Below are positions 7,047 through 16,195 of a stretch of DNA of 64,000 nucleotides, in pieces. The notes beneath the pieces were generated by a model, which saw only the letters and a list, made by a program, of their open reading frames with translations, was not told the DNA's origin and searched no databases. Position numbers and translations under genes: made by a program. Within the stretch, counting starts at the first letter, position 1. Every line of letters starts with the position of its first letter. The DNA is from Alkalihalobacillus sp. CinArs1 (GTDB lineage Bacteria; Bacillota; Bacilli; Bacillales; Guptibacillaceae), in assembly GCF_947387515.1 (NCBI RefSeq), contig NZ_CANDOB010000005.1:83600-147599 (forward strand), given 5' to 3'.

Positions 7047-10000
7047 TATTTCACTTCTTCGATTTTCACGTTATCTAGTGTGATTGTTGCAGGTACTGAT
7101 TCACCATTTACCATACCAAGTTCAAATACGAGTTTTCCGTTCACATTTGTATCTTGATTCATGACAAACTCCAACGTATGAGTTCCCATGTCTTCTGTAA
7201 TGGAGATTATTTTAGGCTCTGTAAAAGTGTTAAACCAAGGGTCGCTACTTAAAGGCTCACCGATTACGAGCTTAATATCTCTTGCTATTGAAGATTCAGC
7301 ATCAAGGGATACTCGATACGTCTTCCCTTTTTCTAGTACTAAATTCTCCTGGTATACCTGTGGGCTATAGGATTGTGCACCTGTTTTTGAGATGAGCACT
7401 TCAAGTTGTCCGTTAACAACCGAAGCGTCTCCTTCAGCAACGCCGCTCCATTGGTCTCCCCACCATGTTCCCCAGTATTCCTCACCTTGTTCAAAATCAC
7501 CGTTCGCTACAATCTCATCTGTAGAAGATTCAGTTGCAAACGAAAACCAATCCACATTCACATTAGGAGCATTTATCTGTAGCGTTTGGATACCTTCATG
7601 TAAATAAATCGTATCGGTTACAGTTTTGAATGCACCCCATCCGCCTGTTCGAGCAACATTAATCGATGTTTTAACATCAGCGTTTTCAGGAGTAATTTCA
7701 CCCCTCCCACGTGTACCGTTATAAACGTTGCCTGCTTTACTCAGTAATGTGACACTTCCATTATCTCGATCAGTCGCAACATGATAACGTACTGTATAGT
7801 CGCCTGCTTCCTTAACATCTACGGCATATTGCATCCAATCGCCTTCATCGATCCACCCAACGCTGCCGCCGTCCTCGCCAACTTGGACGCCAGACATCGC
7901 TTGGAAAGTTTCTGCTTCTAGCCTTGTTGCGCCATCAATCGTTACAGGTGCTGAAATACGCTTTATTTCAACATTATCGATTGTTACCGCAGAACGTTCA
8001 CCGCCAAGTAAGAACTCAAACGTACTTTTAGGATCAGAGTCAGCCAACTGAAGCGTTCGTTGGTACGATTTCATTTCGCCACTTACGTTGATATCATCTT
8101 CCCGAGCTAAATCTGTATTAAGATCTTCGCTTCTGACTCGAACACCGATCGACCTTGCTTCATCCGCTTTTGCATCGAAGGTCAGGACATAAGTCCCTTG
8201 TTCTAGGTTCAGCTTATCCTGAGTAAGACGTACATCATCTAGATTAGTAGATTTTTTAACATCAACTTTCATTTCTCTATGATAGACAGCTGAATCGACT
8301 GAAGTATGGGCCTTTACCTTCTTATCTAAGTCGAGATCCCAGTACACCATACGGTCCTCTCCTTGATCGAACGTACCGTTATAAATGTAATTACCGTCAG
8401 GAAGAACTTTCTTTGATGCATTAAGATCTTTCGGTAGCTTCGTTAAGCTGACGTTATCGATCCAAACAGGTAAGTCTGAGCTTTGTCCCATATTGAATTC
8501 GATGCGAGCATTTGGATCCGTTGAATCTTCCATGTCAAATTCAAACGTGAACGCCTCTGACTCTGAAGTAAGTGCAATCGTTTTGTCTGCTAGATACCTT
8601 GTAAAACTTCTTTCTGGACTAGAAACGTTAACTACCATATTTCGATTTTCAGTAGATCGTGCGTTAAATGTTAGTTTGTAACGTTCTCCCTTTTCAATTG
8701 GAAGATTCGATTGCACAAGTTGAATTCCATATGTCTCGGAACCAGGTTTTGAGATTTCAACCTTCACTTCACCGTTATCCACAGTGGCTGATCCTTCTCC
8801 TGCAAAACCAGCTTCCGGGTCGAACGGCTGAAAATCCCAGTATTCAAGATCAGAATTGAAATTCCCGTTATATACATAGTCGCCATCAACAGCTGGTCGT
8901 AAATCTCCTGCGTTCTCTTCCGTAACTGGACGCGGCCCAGCTTCACGATATTCACCGTCCAACTCATATACTTTTACGTAATCGACTAGCATCTGATTAG
9001 GAAATGAAGTAGTTGCATCTGGGTAACCTGGCCAGTTCCCCCCAACAGCTAAATTAAGCTGCAAGAAAAAGTCTCGATCAAACGGAGCAGGGTACGTGTA
9101 TGCCGCAGCTTCATTCTCACTCTTTGTAAACCAATCGTTCTGCTTTGCATAAAGAATACCATCTACATACCATCGAAATTCTCCTGGCTCCCAATCAACG
9201 GTAAAGGTATGGTAGTCTTCTGAAAAATCACCGGCTGGAAGTTCAAATTCTTCGCCAGTATTCTTCCACGGCTTTCCATAATGAAGCGTTCCATAGATCG
9301 TATTCGGATCATGACCTAAAAGCTCCATAATATCGATTTCTCCTGTTGCAGGCCAACCCGAATAAAGATCATAATCCGTAGGCATCATCCAGATCGCTGG
9401 CCACAACCCCTGTCCTTTTGGAAGCTTTGCACGAATCTCATAACGACCGTATGTCCAGTCACCTTTATTCTGTGTGGTCAACTTTGCAGACGTATAGTCG
9501 CTTCCTTCATACTTTTCTTTATGCGCTTCAATAACAAGCGAGCCATCTTCTACTCGAGCATTTTCCTCGCGATCTGTATAGTTCTGCAGCTCATTATTGC
9601 CGTACCCTCCAGCACCTTCAATGAAATTCCACTTCGTTCGGTCGATCGCATCACCATTAAACTCATCTTCCCAAACGATGCTCCACTCTTCTTTTTGAAT
9701 CTGATTTTTCTTTAGCTTCACTTGTTTATACTCTACAATTTCTTCATTTTCGTTTAGAACATACACCATCACATACTTGTTAATTTCTGCATCCACTCCA
9801 GAAATATCGTCGCCCGACTGATAAGGGTTCGTTACAGTACGGTCCTTCGGAACAGCTTGTCCTGCTTCAGCTTGGATCGGTTGATGAGATACCTTCACCG
9901 CAAGATGCAAGTCTTCCCCAACTTTTGCTTTCACTCTCGTTGTACCATGAATCTTTCCTTTTGTTGCAACTGGTTTAAAAGGGGCATTAACAGTCATCTC

Positions 10001-10102
10001 ACTTTTTTCACCATTTCCTTTATCTAGGCTGGTTGCAGCAGTTGGAACAGTTGGACTTAGAATCAGAACGCCAGCAAGCATGACAGACAATACATTTCGC
10101 AT
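7046..10102 (-). CDS. Secreted GH16 endo-beta-1,3-glucanase (laminarinase) with several carbohydrate-binding modules
   Basis: About 1018 residues. A signal peptide (RNVLSVMLAGVLILSPTVPTAA) is followed by an unassigned stretch of about 115 residues, then the GH16 domain (about residues 143-381). It contains the catalytic motif GEIDIMELLG with nucleophile and acid/base glutamates spaced as ExDxxE, and the flanking GQGLWPAIWMMP. Then come two CBM4/9-type modules (each opening with YNGNF or YNGTF), a CBM6-type module (RLEAETFQAMSGV to NVDWFSFA), and a final CBM4/9-type module (VANGDFEQGEEYWG). The enzyme is predicted to cut extracellular beta-1,3- or mixed-linkage glucan. The start at 10102 uses AGGAGG 12 bases upstream. 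An ATG at 10123 would swallow that site and has none of its own, though it would give a more basic signal peptide. It is the last gene of the beta-glucan operon. Confidence 0.85.
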   Translation of the reverse strand: MRNVLSVMLAGVLILSPTVPTAATSLDKGNGEKSEMTVNAPFKPVATKGKIHGTTRVKAKVGEDLHLAVKVSHQPIQAEAGQAVPKDRTVTNPYQSGDDISGVDAEINKYVMVYVLNENEEIVEYKQVKLKKNQIQKEEWSIVWEDEFNGDAIDRTKWNFIEGAGGYGNNELQNYTDREENARVEDGSLVIEAHKEKYEGSDYTSAKLTTQNKGDWTYGRYEIRAKLPKGQGLWPAIWMMPTDYDLYSGWPATGEIDIMELLGHDPNTIYGTLHYGKPWKNTGEEFELPAGDFSEDYHTFTVDWEPGEFRWYVDGILYAKQNDWFTKSENEAAAYTYPAPFDRDFFLQLNLAVGGNWPGYPDATTSFPNQMLVDYVKVYELDGEYREAGPRPVTEENAGDLRPAVDGDYVYNGNFNSDLEYWDFQPFDPEAGFAGEGSATVDNGEVKVEISKPGSETYGIQLVQSNLPIEKGERYKLTFNARSTENRNMVVNVSSPERSFTRYLADKTIALTSESEAFTFEFDMEDSTDPNARIEFNMGQSSDLPVWIDNVSLTKLPKDLNASKKVLPDGNYIYNGTFDQGEDRMVYWDLDLDKKVKAHTSVDSAVYHREMKVDVKKSTNLDDVRLTQDKLNLEQGTYVLTFDAKADEARSIGVRVRSEDLNTDLAREDDINVSGEMKSYQRTLQLADSDPKSTFEFLLGGERSAVTIDNVEIKRISAPVTIDGATRLEAETFQAMSGVQVGEDGGSVGWIDEGDWMQYAVDVKEAGDYTVRYHVATDRDNGSVTLLSKAGNVYNGTRGRGEITPENADVKTSINVARTGGWGAFKTVTDTIYLHEGIQTLQINAPNVNVDWFSFATESSTDEIVANGDFEQGEEYWGTWWGDQWSGVAEGDASVVNGQLEVLISKTGAQSYSPQVYQENLVLEKGKTYRVSLDAESSIARDIKLVIGEPLSSDPWFNTFTEPKIISITEDMGTHTLEFVMNQDTNVNGKLVFELGMVNGESVPATITLDNVKIEEVK

Positions 10103-10129
10103 AATGAACGTGTTCCTCCTCATATTGTT

Positions 10130-11470
10130 CTAAATTAAGAATGTAGAGATAGAATGACGCGGCATTTCCACACTAAACTTCTCACTATTCAAGTCAATGT
10201 TTACAGCTACTGACTCGTCGCCCTGATTCATCATGACTACTACAATTTCACCGGATGGATTGCGGAAGGTTGACGACTGGATAAGGTTACTTGATTTTGT
10301 ATGATCAATTCTCACTGCTCCAGGCTTTACATATTTGCTAAAGTGCCCGATGTAGTAAAACGAGCTATTATAGTGAACTTCATCTTTCTTCGTATCCACG
10401 ATGACAGGAGCATCACAGTAGTTCCCGACATGATTTGGTCCACCTTCTTCATTCAGAACGATGTTCCAATCGATCCATGCTTCTAGGTAATTATTGATGT
10501 CTCCCATAATATTACGGGCATAGCGCTCGCCAGTATGCCAAGCTCCTAGCTGGACGCCGCCTTCGATACACCCTTCTGTGAAAATAAGGTGCTTATTAGG
10601 AAACGCATGGTGTACCTTTGAAAGGTTCTCAAACTCCTCAGACACGTACCAATGAAGACCTGTTCCCCAGACGTACTTCGCTGCTTCCTGATCAGAAAGA
10701 ACCGTCTTTGCTCTTTCATAAACGACGTCACGATTGTGATCCCAGATGATGACCTTGAGATCGCTTTTCCCATGCTTTTGTAACGTTGGTCCAAGATGAT
10801 CTTTAATAAAATCGCGCTCATCTTCAGCTGTGTAGAGACATGAATCCCAAACCTGCTTCGCTTCAGGCTCATTTTGGATTGTGATTCCCCATATCGGAAT
10901 CCCCTCATCTTCCATCGCCTCTATGTACTTCACATAATACTCAGCCCAAACAGGCATATATTCTTTGAGAAGTGACCCACCGTGATTCATTTCTTTGTTA
11001 CTCTTCATCCAGTGCGGAGGGCTCCATGGAGAGGAAACAATCGTTATGTTTTCACCCGCGATTTTTGCTGCATCTTTAATGAGTGGAATGACGAGCTCTT
11101 TTTCTCTATCGATCGAAAAGCTTTCGAGCGATGTATCTCCCTCTTCTACATACGTATAATTTTCTAAGGAAAAGTCACAGCTATTGATATGAGTTCGACC
11201 AAGTCGATAGCCAAGACCCTCTTCAGGATCAAAATAGTTGTGAAGGATTTCTTGTCTCTTTTCTTTACTGATCAAAGAAAGAGAATAAGCGGCTGCTTCT
11301 GTAAAAGCACCGCCAAAACCTACTATCGTTTGAAACGTTTTATCTGGATTGATTGAAATGTCGACAGCACTTGGTGAGACTGCTGAGGAAAAGGAAACGG
11401 GTTCCTTTTCCTGCAGTCGATCTCCTGTATCTCTTGCCGTTTGAACATGCGTTATCGTCTTTGTCTTCAC
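10130..11470 (-). CDS. GH30 family glycoside hydrolase (beta-1,6-glucanase or glucosylceramidase-like)
   Basis: 446 residues. It has the GH30 motifs GFGGAFTEAAA (about residue 51), SSPWSPPHWMK (about 146), TIQNEPEA with the predicted acid/base E201, and LIFTEGC with the predicted nucleophile E299, followed by a short beta-domain ending in MPRHSISTFLI. No signal peptide is visible, so the enzyme is probably cytoplasmic and works on imported oligosaccharides. GH30 members from subfamilies 1 and 3 include beta-1,6-glucanases and beta-glucosidases. In this operon a role in trimming beta-1,6 branches of laminarin-type oligomers is a reasonable inference. The start codon is GTG at 11470, with AAAGGAG 7 bases away. 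It lies 19 bases after the GH1 gene and 28 before the GH16 gene. Confidence 0.85.
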   Translation of the reverse strand: MKTKTITHVQTARDTGDRLQEKEPVSFSSAVSPSAVDISINPDKTFQTIVGFGGAFTEAAAYSLSLISKEKRQEILHNYFDPEEGLGYRLGRTHINSCDFSLENYTYVEEGDTSLESFSIDREKELVIPLIKDAAKIAGENITIVSSPWSPPHWMKSNKEMNHGGSLLKEYMPVWAEYYVKYIEAMEDEGIPIWGITIQNEPEAKQVWDSCLYTAEDERDFIKDHLGPTLQKHGKSDLKVIIWDHNRDVVYERAKTVLSDQEAAKYVWGTGLHWYVSEEFENLSKVHHAFPNKHLIFTEGCIEGGVQLGAWHTGERYARNIMGDINNYLEAWIDWNIVLNEEGGPNHVGNYCDAPVIVDTKKDEVHYNSSFYYIGHFSKYVKPGAVRIDHTKSSNLIQSSTFRNPSGEIVVVMMNQGDESVAVNIDLNSEKFSVEMPRHSISTFLI

Positions 11471-11489
11471 ACCGATCTACTCCTTTCTT

Positions 11490-12836
11490 TTAAGCGTTCA
11501 AAGGTAGGACAGTTCCTCTGTTCTTAACGATTTCTGCGTACCAAAGTGCACTGTCCTTCCAGATTCTTTGTTGCGTCTTGTAATCTACATAAATGATTCC
11601 GAATCGCTTATCATATCCGAAGCTCCACTCGAAGTTATCGAGCAATGACCATAAGAAGTAGCCTTGAATGTTCATGCCCTCTTCATTCAAATCAGACACT
11701 GCTTGAAGATGCTTATTCACATAATCGATTCGCTTCTGATCGTGAACACGGCCGTTCTCGAGTTTATCATCGTACGCAGCCCCGTTTTCAGTTATATAGA
11801 TCGGTAGATTCGTATAATCACTGCGCAATCTTCTAATAAGATCTTTAAACTCTTCAGGTGCAATGTCCCAGCCCATTCCTGTTTTTTCATAATCAGAGTG
11901 TGCGCCTGCTGTTAGAAAATCGTTTGCGGCGTTAAATTCTACGAGTCCTCGACTATAGTAGTTGATTCCGAAGAAATCGCAAGGAGTAGAGATCTTCTCC
12001 ATATCTCCATCTTTAATGAAATCGTATGAATGAACATACTTAGAAAAGAGATTCATCATATCTGCCGGATAACTGCCCTTAAATACAGGATCAAGGAACC
12101 AACGGTTAGAATATCCATCAGAATTGTTCGCAGCAAGGCGATCATTCACAGAATCCGTTTTCGGGTAGACAGGTGAGAGGTTCAACGTGATTCCGATCGA
12201 TGTTGTTGAACCAAAACGTTGTTTCAGCATATTCACAGCTTCTCCATGAGACAGAAGCATATGGTGAACAGCACGAACTGCTTCATCTAGATTTCTATGT
12301 CCAGGTGCATGAACGCCAAGGTGATAGCCAAGGAATCCTGCACACCATGGCTCGTTATGAGTAATCCATGAATCAACTAACTCATCGAGTTCACGGAAGC
12401 AGACTTCAGCGTAATCAAGAAACCACTGTACAGAATCTCGATTCACCCATCCGCCTTCTTCGTGGGCCCACATTGGGAGGTCCCAATGGTAAAGCGTGAC
12501 AGCTGGCTTAATCCCTTCTTCTCGCAAACGCTTTGCTAGCGTCTTATAAAATGCCATTCCCTCTTCGTTATACTCGCCTTTTGCTGGGAAGATTCGCGGC
12601 CATGCGATGGAAAATCGATAAGAGTCAACGCCAAGATCTTTAATGATCTTGATATCTTCTTCGTAACGGTTGTAATGATCACACGCTACGTTTCCATTGT
12701 GACCTTCATGTACTTTTCCTGGAATATCACAAAACATATCCCAGATAGACGGTGTTCTTCCCCCTTCTTGGTGTGCTCCTTCGATCTGATAGGAGGATGT
12801 TGCCGTACCGAATGTAAAGTGTTTATCAAATTTCAT
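11490..12836 (-). CDS. GH1 beta-glucosidase
   Basis: 448 residues, the usual length for bacterial GH1 enzymes. Motifs include FTFGTATSSYQIEGAHQEGGRTPSIWD at the N-terminus, WITHNEPW with acid/base E162, YITENG with nucleophile E349, and the aglycone-site sequence LWSLLDNFEWSFGYDKRFG near the C-terminus. The residues ENG, DNFEWS and the absence of a phosphate-binding Ser-Lys-Tyr pattern point to a beta-glucosidase and not a 6-phospho-beta-glucosidase, which fits an ABC importer (no phosphorylation during uptake). It has no signal peptide. It follows the inner-membrane permease genes in the beta-glucan operon and would release glucose from imported oligosaccharides. Confidence 0.9.
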   Translation of the reverse strand: MKFDKHFTFGTATSSYQIEGAHQEGGRTPSIWDMFCDIPGKVHEGHNGNVACDHYNRYEEDIKIIKDLGVDSYRFSIAWPRIFPAKGEYNEEGMAFYKTLAKRLREEGIKPAVTLYHWDLPMWAHEEGGWVNRDSVQWFLDYAEVCFRELDELVDSWITHNEPWCAGFLGYHLGVHAPGHRNLDEAVRAVHHMLLSHGEAVNMLKQRFGSTTSIGITLNLSPVYPKTDSVNDRLAANNSDGYSNRWFLDPVFKGSYPADMMNLFSKYVHSYDFIKDGDMEKISTPCDFFGINYYSRGLVEFNAANDFLTAGAHSDYEKTGMGWDIAPEEFKDLIRRLRSDYTNLPIYITENGAAYDDKLENGRVHDQKRIDYVNKHLQAVSDLNEEGMNIQGYFLWSLLDNFEWSFGYDKRFGIIYVDYKTQQRIWKDSALWYAEIVKNRGTVLPLNA

Positions 12837-12850
12837 AACTATTCACTCCT

Positions 12851-13762
12851 CTATTCCTTAACAGCTCCAGCAGAGATGCTATTAATGATGTATTTCGATA
12901 AGAATAAGAATGCGATCATGATCGGAACAACTGAAATCGCAATTCCAAGGTACATAGAACCAAGATTCTGCGCTACCTGAGATCCTTTTAAGAAGCCCAT
13001 CAGTACAGGCAACGTATATTTCTCTGGTGAGAACAAGATAACGAGCGGCATGATGTAGTTATTCCAGGATCCGATGAACGTAAAGATCGACATCGTTGCA
13101 ACAGCTGGCATCATGATTGGAATCGCTACCGTATGGAAGATTCTCCATTCACTTGCTCCATCGATTCGAGCTGCTTCGATCAAACTCGGATGCAGCGTTG
13201 TTTTGATGTATTGACGTAAGAAGAACACGACGAATGGACTCGCGATCGCAGGGACGATAAGTGGAATAAACGTATCCAGAATCCCAAGCGTTTTGCTAAG
13301 CTCGTAGAATCCGATGAGTCCTAGCTGTCCAGGCACCATCATCATGACCAGCATGAAAACGAAGAGAAAATTTTTACCTTTGAACTCGTAGAAAGCAAAT
13401 CCGTATGCAGTCAGTGCAGAGAAATATCCAGTCAGCACAGTTACAAGTACAGAGATGATTAGACTGTTTTTAAAACCGTTCCAAATATTCACGTACTCCA
13501 TCATCGTTCTGTAGTTTTCTAATAGTGAACTACCTGGGATCAATGTGAAGCCTGTTAAGATTGCATCGTTCGAGCGAGTAGCGTTCACAAGCATCATTAA
13601 GAAAGGAATGAAACAGACGATCGCCATTAAAATCAGGAGCGTATAAATAATTCCTTTAACGAGCGCTCGGCGTTTTTTGATTTTCGCTTCATGAGGCAGA
13701 AGCGTTTTCTCTGGCAATTTCTCCTGAGGGACACCTTTTTCGATTTCAGTTCTGTCTATCAT
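12851..13762 (-). CDS. Carbohydrate ABC transporter permease (MalG type)
   Basis: 303 residues with six hydrophobic helices. The cytoplasmic EAA loop that contacts the ATPase is EAARIDGASEWRIFHTVAIPIMMP near residue 198. It belongs to the carbohydrate uptake transporter-1 family. It starts 3 bases after the MalF-type gene stop, so the two permeases are translated from one message and form the membrane channel together. The N-terminal 25 residues are a charged cytoplasmic extension. No ATPase gene is in the operon. Confidence 0.9.
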   Translation of the reverse strand: MIDRTEIEKGVPQEKLPEKTLLPHEAKIKKRRALVKGIIYTLLILMAIVCFIPFLMMLVNATRSNDAILTGFTLIPGSSLLENYRTMMEYVNIWNGFKNSLIISVLVTVLTGYFSALTAYGFAFYEFKGKNFLFVFMLVMMMVPGQLGLIGFYELSKTLGILDTFIPLIVPAIASPFVVFFLRQYIKTTLHPSLIEAARIDGASEWRIFHTVAIPIMMPAVATMSIFTFIGSWNNYIMPLVILFSPEKYTLPVLMGFLKGSQVAQNLGSMYLGIAISVVPIMIAFLFLSKYIINSISAGAVKE

Positions 13763-13765
13763 CGT

Positions 13766-14665
13766 TTACACCTGCCTCGCTTGTTTACGTTCGTTTCGGT
13801 ACATCGATTTAAATACGATTGCTGAGAAGATAATGGTGATAATAAATAGTCCATACGCAACAGCTGCTGCATATCCATAGTTGTTATACTTGAAAGCCTG
13901 GTTGTATAAATAAAGAACCATCGTATTTAACGAGCCATCTGGAGAACCAATTCCATCCGTTAACAGCATCGGTAAATCAAAGAGCTGAAGACCACCGATT
14001 AATGATGTGATCATGATGTATAAAAGAATCGGCTTTAACAATGGCAGCGTAATCTTAAAGAACGTCTGCGCACGATTCGCTCCATCGATAAGTGCAGCTT
14101 CGTAGTAATCGTTTGAAATCCCGGAAACACCCGCCATCACAACGATGAAGGAGTGACCGAACCACATCCACGTTAAGATAAGAGACACGGATAATTGAGC
14201 CGTCGCTGGCTGGTTCAACCAGTTGATCGGTTCAGAGATAAGTCCGAGGTTCATTAGAACCATGTTTAACGATCCATGCTGCCAATCAAGTAGAATTCCA
14301 AATAACAATGCTACTGAACTAACCGTAATTAAGTTTGGCAAGTAAAAGATCGAACGAAAGAATGCTAGACCTTTCATTTTTACACGCATATCTGAGAAGA
14401 TCGCTGCAAGAACGAGCGCGATTGCAATTTGGAGTGCGAAGTTAATCCCCCAGATCTTCCAGGTGTTAAAAAATGCCTCAACGAAAAAGGTATCAGTGAT
14501 CAAACGTTGATAATTCGCTAGTCCAACTACTTCAGCTACTCCACTTCCACTGTAATTCGTAAAGCTGTAGTAAAACGTTAGAGCGACAGGATATATATTA
14601 AAAACGAGAAAGATGATCCAAAACGGGGCAATGAAGAGATAGCCATACCGGTTTAGGTTCTTCAT
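13766..14665 (-). CDS. Carbohydrate ABC transporter permease (MalF type)
   Basis: 299 residues with six hydrophobic helices and the EAA loop EAALIDGANRAQTFFKITLPLLKP near residue 190. The short N-terminus (YGYLFIAPFWIIFLVFNIYPVALTFYYSF) is typical of the MalF/UgpA-type subunits of Gram-positive sugar importers. It pairs with the MalG-type gene immediately downstream and with the lipoprotein gene 66 bases upstream. A short hairpin (ATAAGCGGTATA / TATACCGCTTAT, 14692-14724) between this gene and the lipoprotein gene may limit read-through or protect the upstream message, giving more binding protein than permease. Confidence 0.9.
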   Translation of the reverse strand: MKNLNRYGYLFIAPFWIIFLVFNIYPVALTFYYSFTNYSGSGVAEVVGLANYQRLITDTFFVEAFFNTWKIWGINFALQIAIALVLAAIFSDMRVKMKGLAFFRSIFYLPNLITVSSVALLFGILLDWQHGSLNMVLMNLGLISEPINWLNQPATAQLSVSLILTWMWFGHSFIVVMAGVSGISNDYYEAALIDGANRAQTFFKITLPLLKPILLYIMITSLIGGLQLFDLPMLLTDGIGSPDGSLNTMVLYLYNQAFKYNNYGYAAAVAYGLFIITIIFSAIVFKSMYRNERKQARQV

Positions 14666-14691
14666 TTCATCGCACTCCTTTCAAAATTAAG

Positions 14692-14724
14692 ATAAGCGGT
14701 ATAAGGATGTTATACCGCTTATGA
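14692..14724. other. Intercistronic hairpin between binding-protein and permease genes
   Basis: GATAAGCGGTATAA (14691-14704) and TTATACCGCTTATG (14711-14724) are inverted repeats with a short loop and no T run on the minus strand. Such hairpins after ABC binding-protein genes commonly stabilise the upstream message. Confidence 0.6.
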
Positions 14725-14731
14725 ATGGTTA

Positions 14732-16048
14732 CTAGTTTTTAGGTACTTGTAATTCTGGGTAGGCATTCTGTGCCTTACGATAAAATTCTTTGATCGCTTG
14801 TTCTTTTGTTTTCTTTCCATCTACATATTCTGAAACAGCATTTCCATAAAACGTATCTAGCTGCTGGTCATACTTCGTTACGATACCTGGTTCAATACTC
14901 TTTGCTTGCTCAAGGAAGAACTGATAGTTGTTTTGTCCGCCAAGGAATTCATCACTAAAGTCATCTTTGATTTCATTCGTTACAGGAAGGTAAGAAAGAA
15001 CGTCACCCGTTTCTTTCGCCCAGTCAGTTAAGAACTCATCGTCTTGCGTCATCATTTTTACGAAGTCATATGCAAGTTCTTTGTTTTCAGACTTGTTGTA
15101 AACACCTAACCATGTACCACCCCAGAAGTAAGGGCTTGGACCACTCGTAACTGCCCAGTCACCATTTGGTTCTTTTACATTTGTCTTAAGTACGCTGTGA
15201 AGACCCCACGTTGGAAGAACGTAAGAGAATACTTCTGTTTCAGTCTCTTTACCATTTTCTTTTACTTTAATTGGCTTCTCCATCGCTTCGAACCAAGAAG
15301 GAGACCATTCTGGTGCAAGAGCCGTGTAGCTGTTTTCGCGAAGTTTCTTTGCATGATCCATGAACTCGATCTTCTGATCTGTAAGCTTCAACTCACCATC
15401 TTCACTCACCCATGGCTGAGGGTTGTCACCTTGAGAGAACCAGCGAATCGAACCTTCATCAGGGAACATACGATAGCCAGCTTCTTTCAGCTTCTCAGAA
15501 ACTTCGAATACTTTGTCCATTGAAGTAAGCATCTCGCCAACTTCTGTTGGGTCGTCAGTTCCAAGCACTTCTTTTGCGATGCTACGCTTGTAGAAAAGTC
15601 CACCTGGCGTTGTTTGCCAAGATAGTGCACGAACATTTCCATCCTGGTCTTTCCCAAGATCGAATACATATGGAACGTAGTTATCAGCTAGCTCATCTAC
15701 GCTATAAGGTTCTTCCGAAAGGTTTTCCCAGTAGCCAGCGTTTACCCATTGCTTCAGGAATGCAATTTCACCAGTGAAAACGTCAGGTGCTCCTACTCCG
15801 CTTTCTAGTACTGGCTTTAATTTAGTAGGGTAATCTGCGATCGGAACGATTGTTAGTTCGACTGTAACCCCATTCTTTTCTTCAAACTTTGTGATTGGTT
15901 TCTTCAATTCATCTGTGAATGACCAGACCTTTAAGTCAGCTTTCTTCTTTCCTTCTTTCGCTTCACCCGAAGACTCTGAATTAGAACAACCTGCAATGAC
16001 TCCAAGCACCAGAACAAGTGACATCAGCAGACCGACAAATTTCTTCAT
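14732..16048 (-). CDS. Extracellular sugar-binding lipoprotein of the ABC importer
   Basis: 438 residues. A lipoprotein signal peptide with lipobox VIAGC places the lipidated cysteine at residue 21. The mature protein has the MalE-like fold: KADLKVWSFTDELKKPITKFEEKNGVTVEL at the start, PDVFTGEIAFLKQWVNAGYWENLSE, and WGGTWLGVYNKSENKELAYDFVKMMTQDDEF in the second lobe. It would capture beta-gluco-oligosaccharides released by the GH16 enzyme and deliver them to the two permeases. It is the first gene of the operon, directly behind three LacI-type operators. Confidence 0.9.
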   Translation of the reverse strand: MKKFVGLLMSLVLVLGVIAGCSNSESSGEAKEGKKKADLKVWSFTDELKKPITKFEEKNGVTVELTIVPIADYPTKLKPVLESGVGAPDVFTGEIAFLKQWVNAGYWENLSEEPYSVDELADNYVPYVFDLGKDQDGNVRALSWQTTPGGLFYKRSIAKEVLGTDDPTEVGEMLTSMDKVFEVSEKLKEAGYRMFPDEGSIRWFSQGDNPQPWVSEDGELKLTDQKIEFMDHAKKLRENSYTALAPEWSPSWFEAMEKPIKVKENGKETETEVFSYVLPTWGLHSVLKTNVKEPNGDWAVTSGPSPYFWGGTWLGVYNKSENKELAYDFVKMMTQDDEFLTDWAKETGDVLSYLPVTNEIKDDFSDEFLGGQNNYQFFLEQAKSIEPGIVTKYDQQLDTFYGNAVSEYVDGKKTKEQAIKEFYRKAQNAYPELQVPKN

Positions 16049-16082
16049 GCTTTTTCCCCCTAAGGTTTAAGTTTATTATTTT

Positions 16083-16096
16083 CGAAAGCGGTTTCG
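16083..16096. promoter_or_regulatory. LacI-type operator O1 of the beta-glucan operon
   Basis: CGAAAGCGGTTTCG, identical in O1, O2 and O3. It lies 34 bp upstream of the binding-protein start codon. Its centre is 33 bp from that of O2. Confidence 0.75.
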
Positions 16097-16115
16097 AAAT
16101 AGGTTTAAAAATATT

Positions 16116-16129
16116 CGAAAGCGGTTTCG
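16116..16129. promoter_or_regulatory. LacI-type operator O2 of the beta-glucan operon
   Basis: Second copy of CGAAAGCGGTTTCG, 33 bp from O1 and 44 bp from O3. Both distances are multiples of 11 bp. Confidence 0.75.
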
Positions 16130-16159
16130 ATTACCATAAAATAAAAAGGCATTTCATTT

Positions 16160-16173
16160 CGAAAGCGGTTTCG
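16160..16173. promoter_or_regulatory. LacI-type operator O3 of the beta-glucan operon
   Basis: Third copy of CGAAAGCGGTTTCG, just downstream of the regulator gene stop. The operon promoter must lie among O1-O3, but no hexamer pair stands out. Confidence 0.75.
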
Positions 16174-16195
16174 TGTTGGGTTAAAAAAATTTGTT

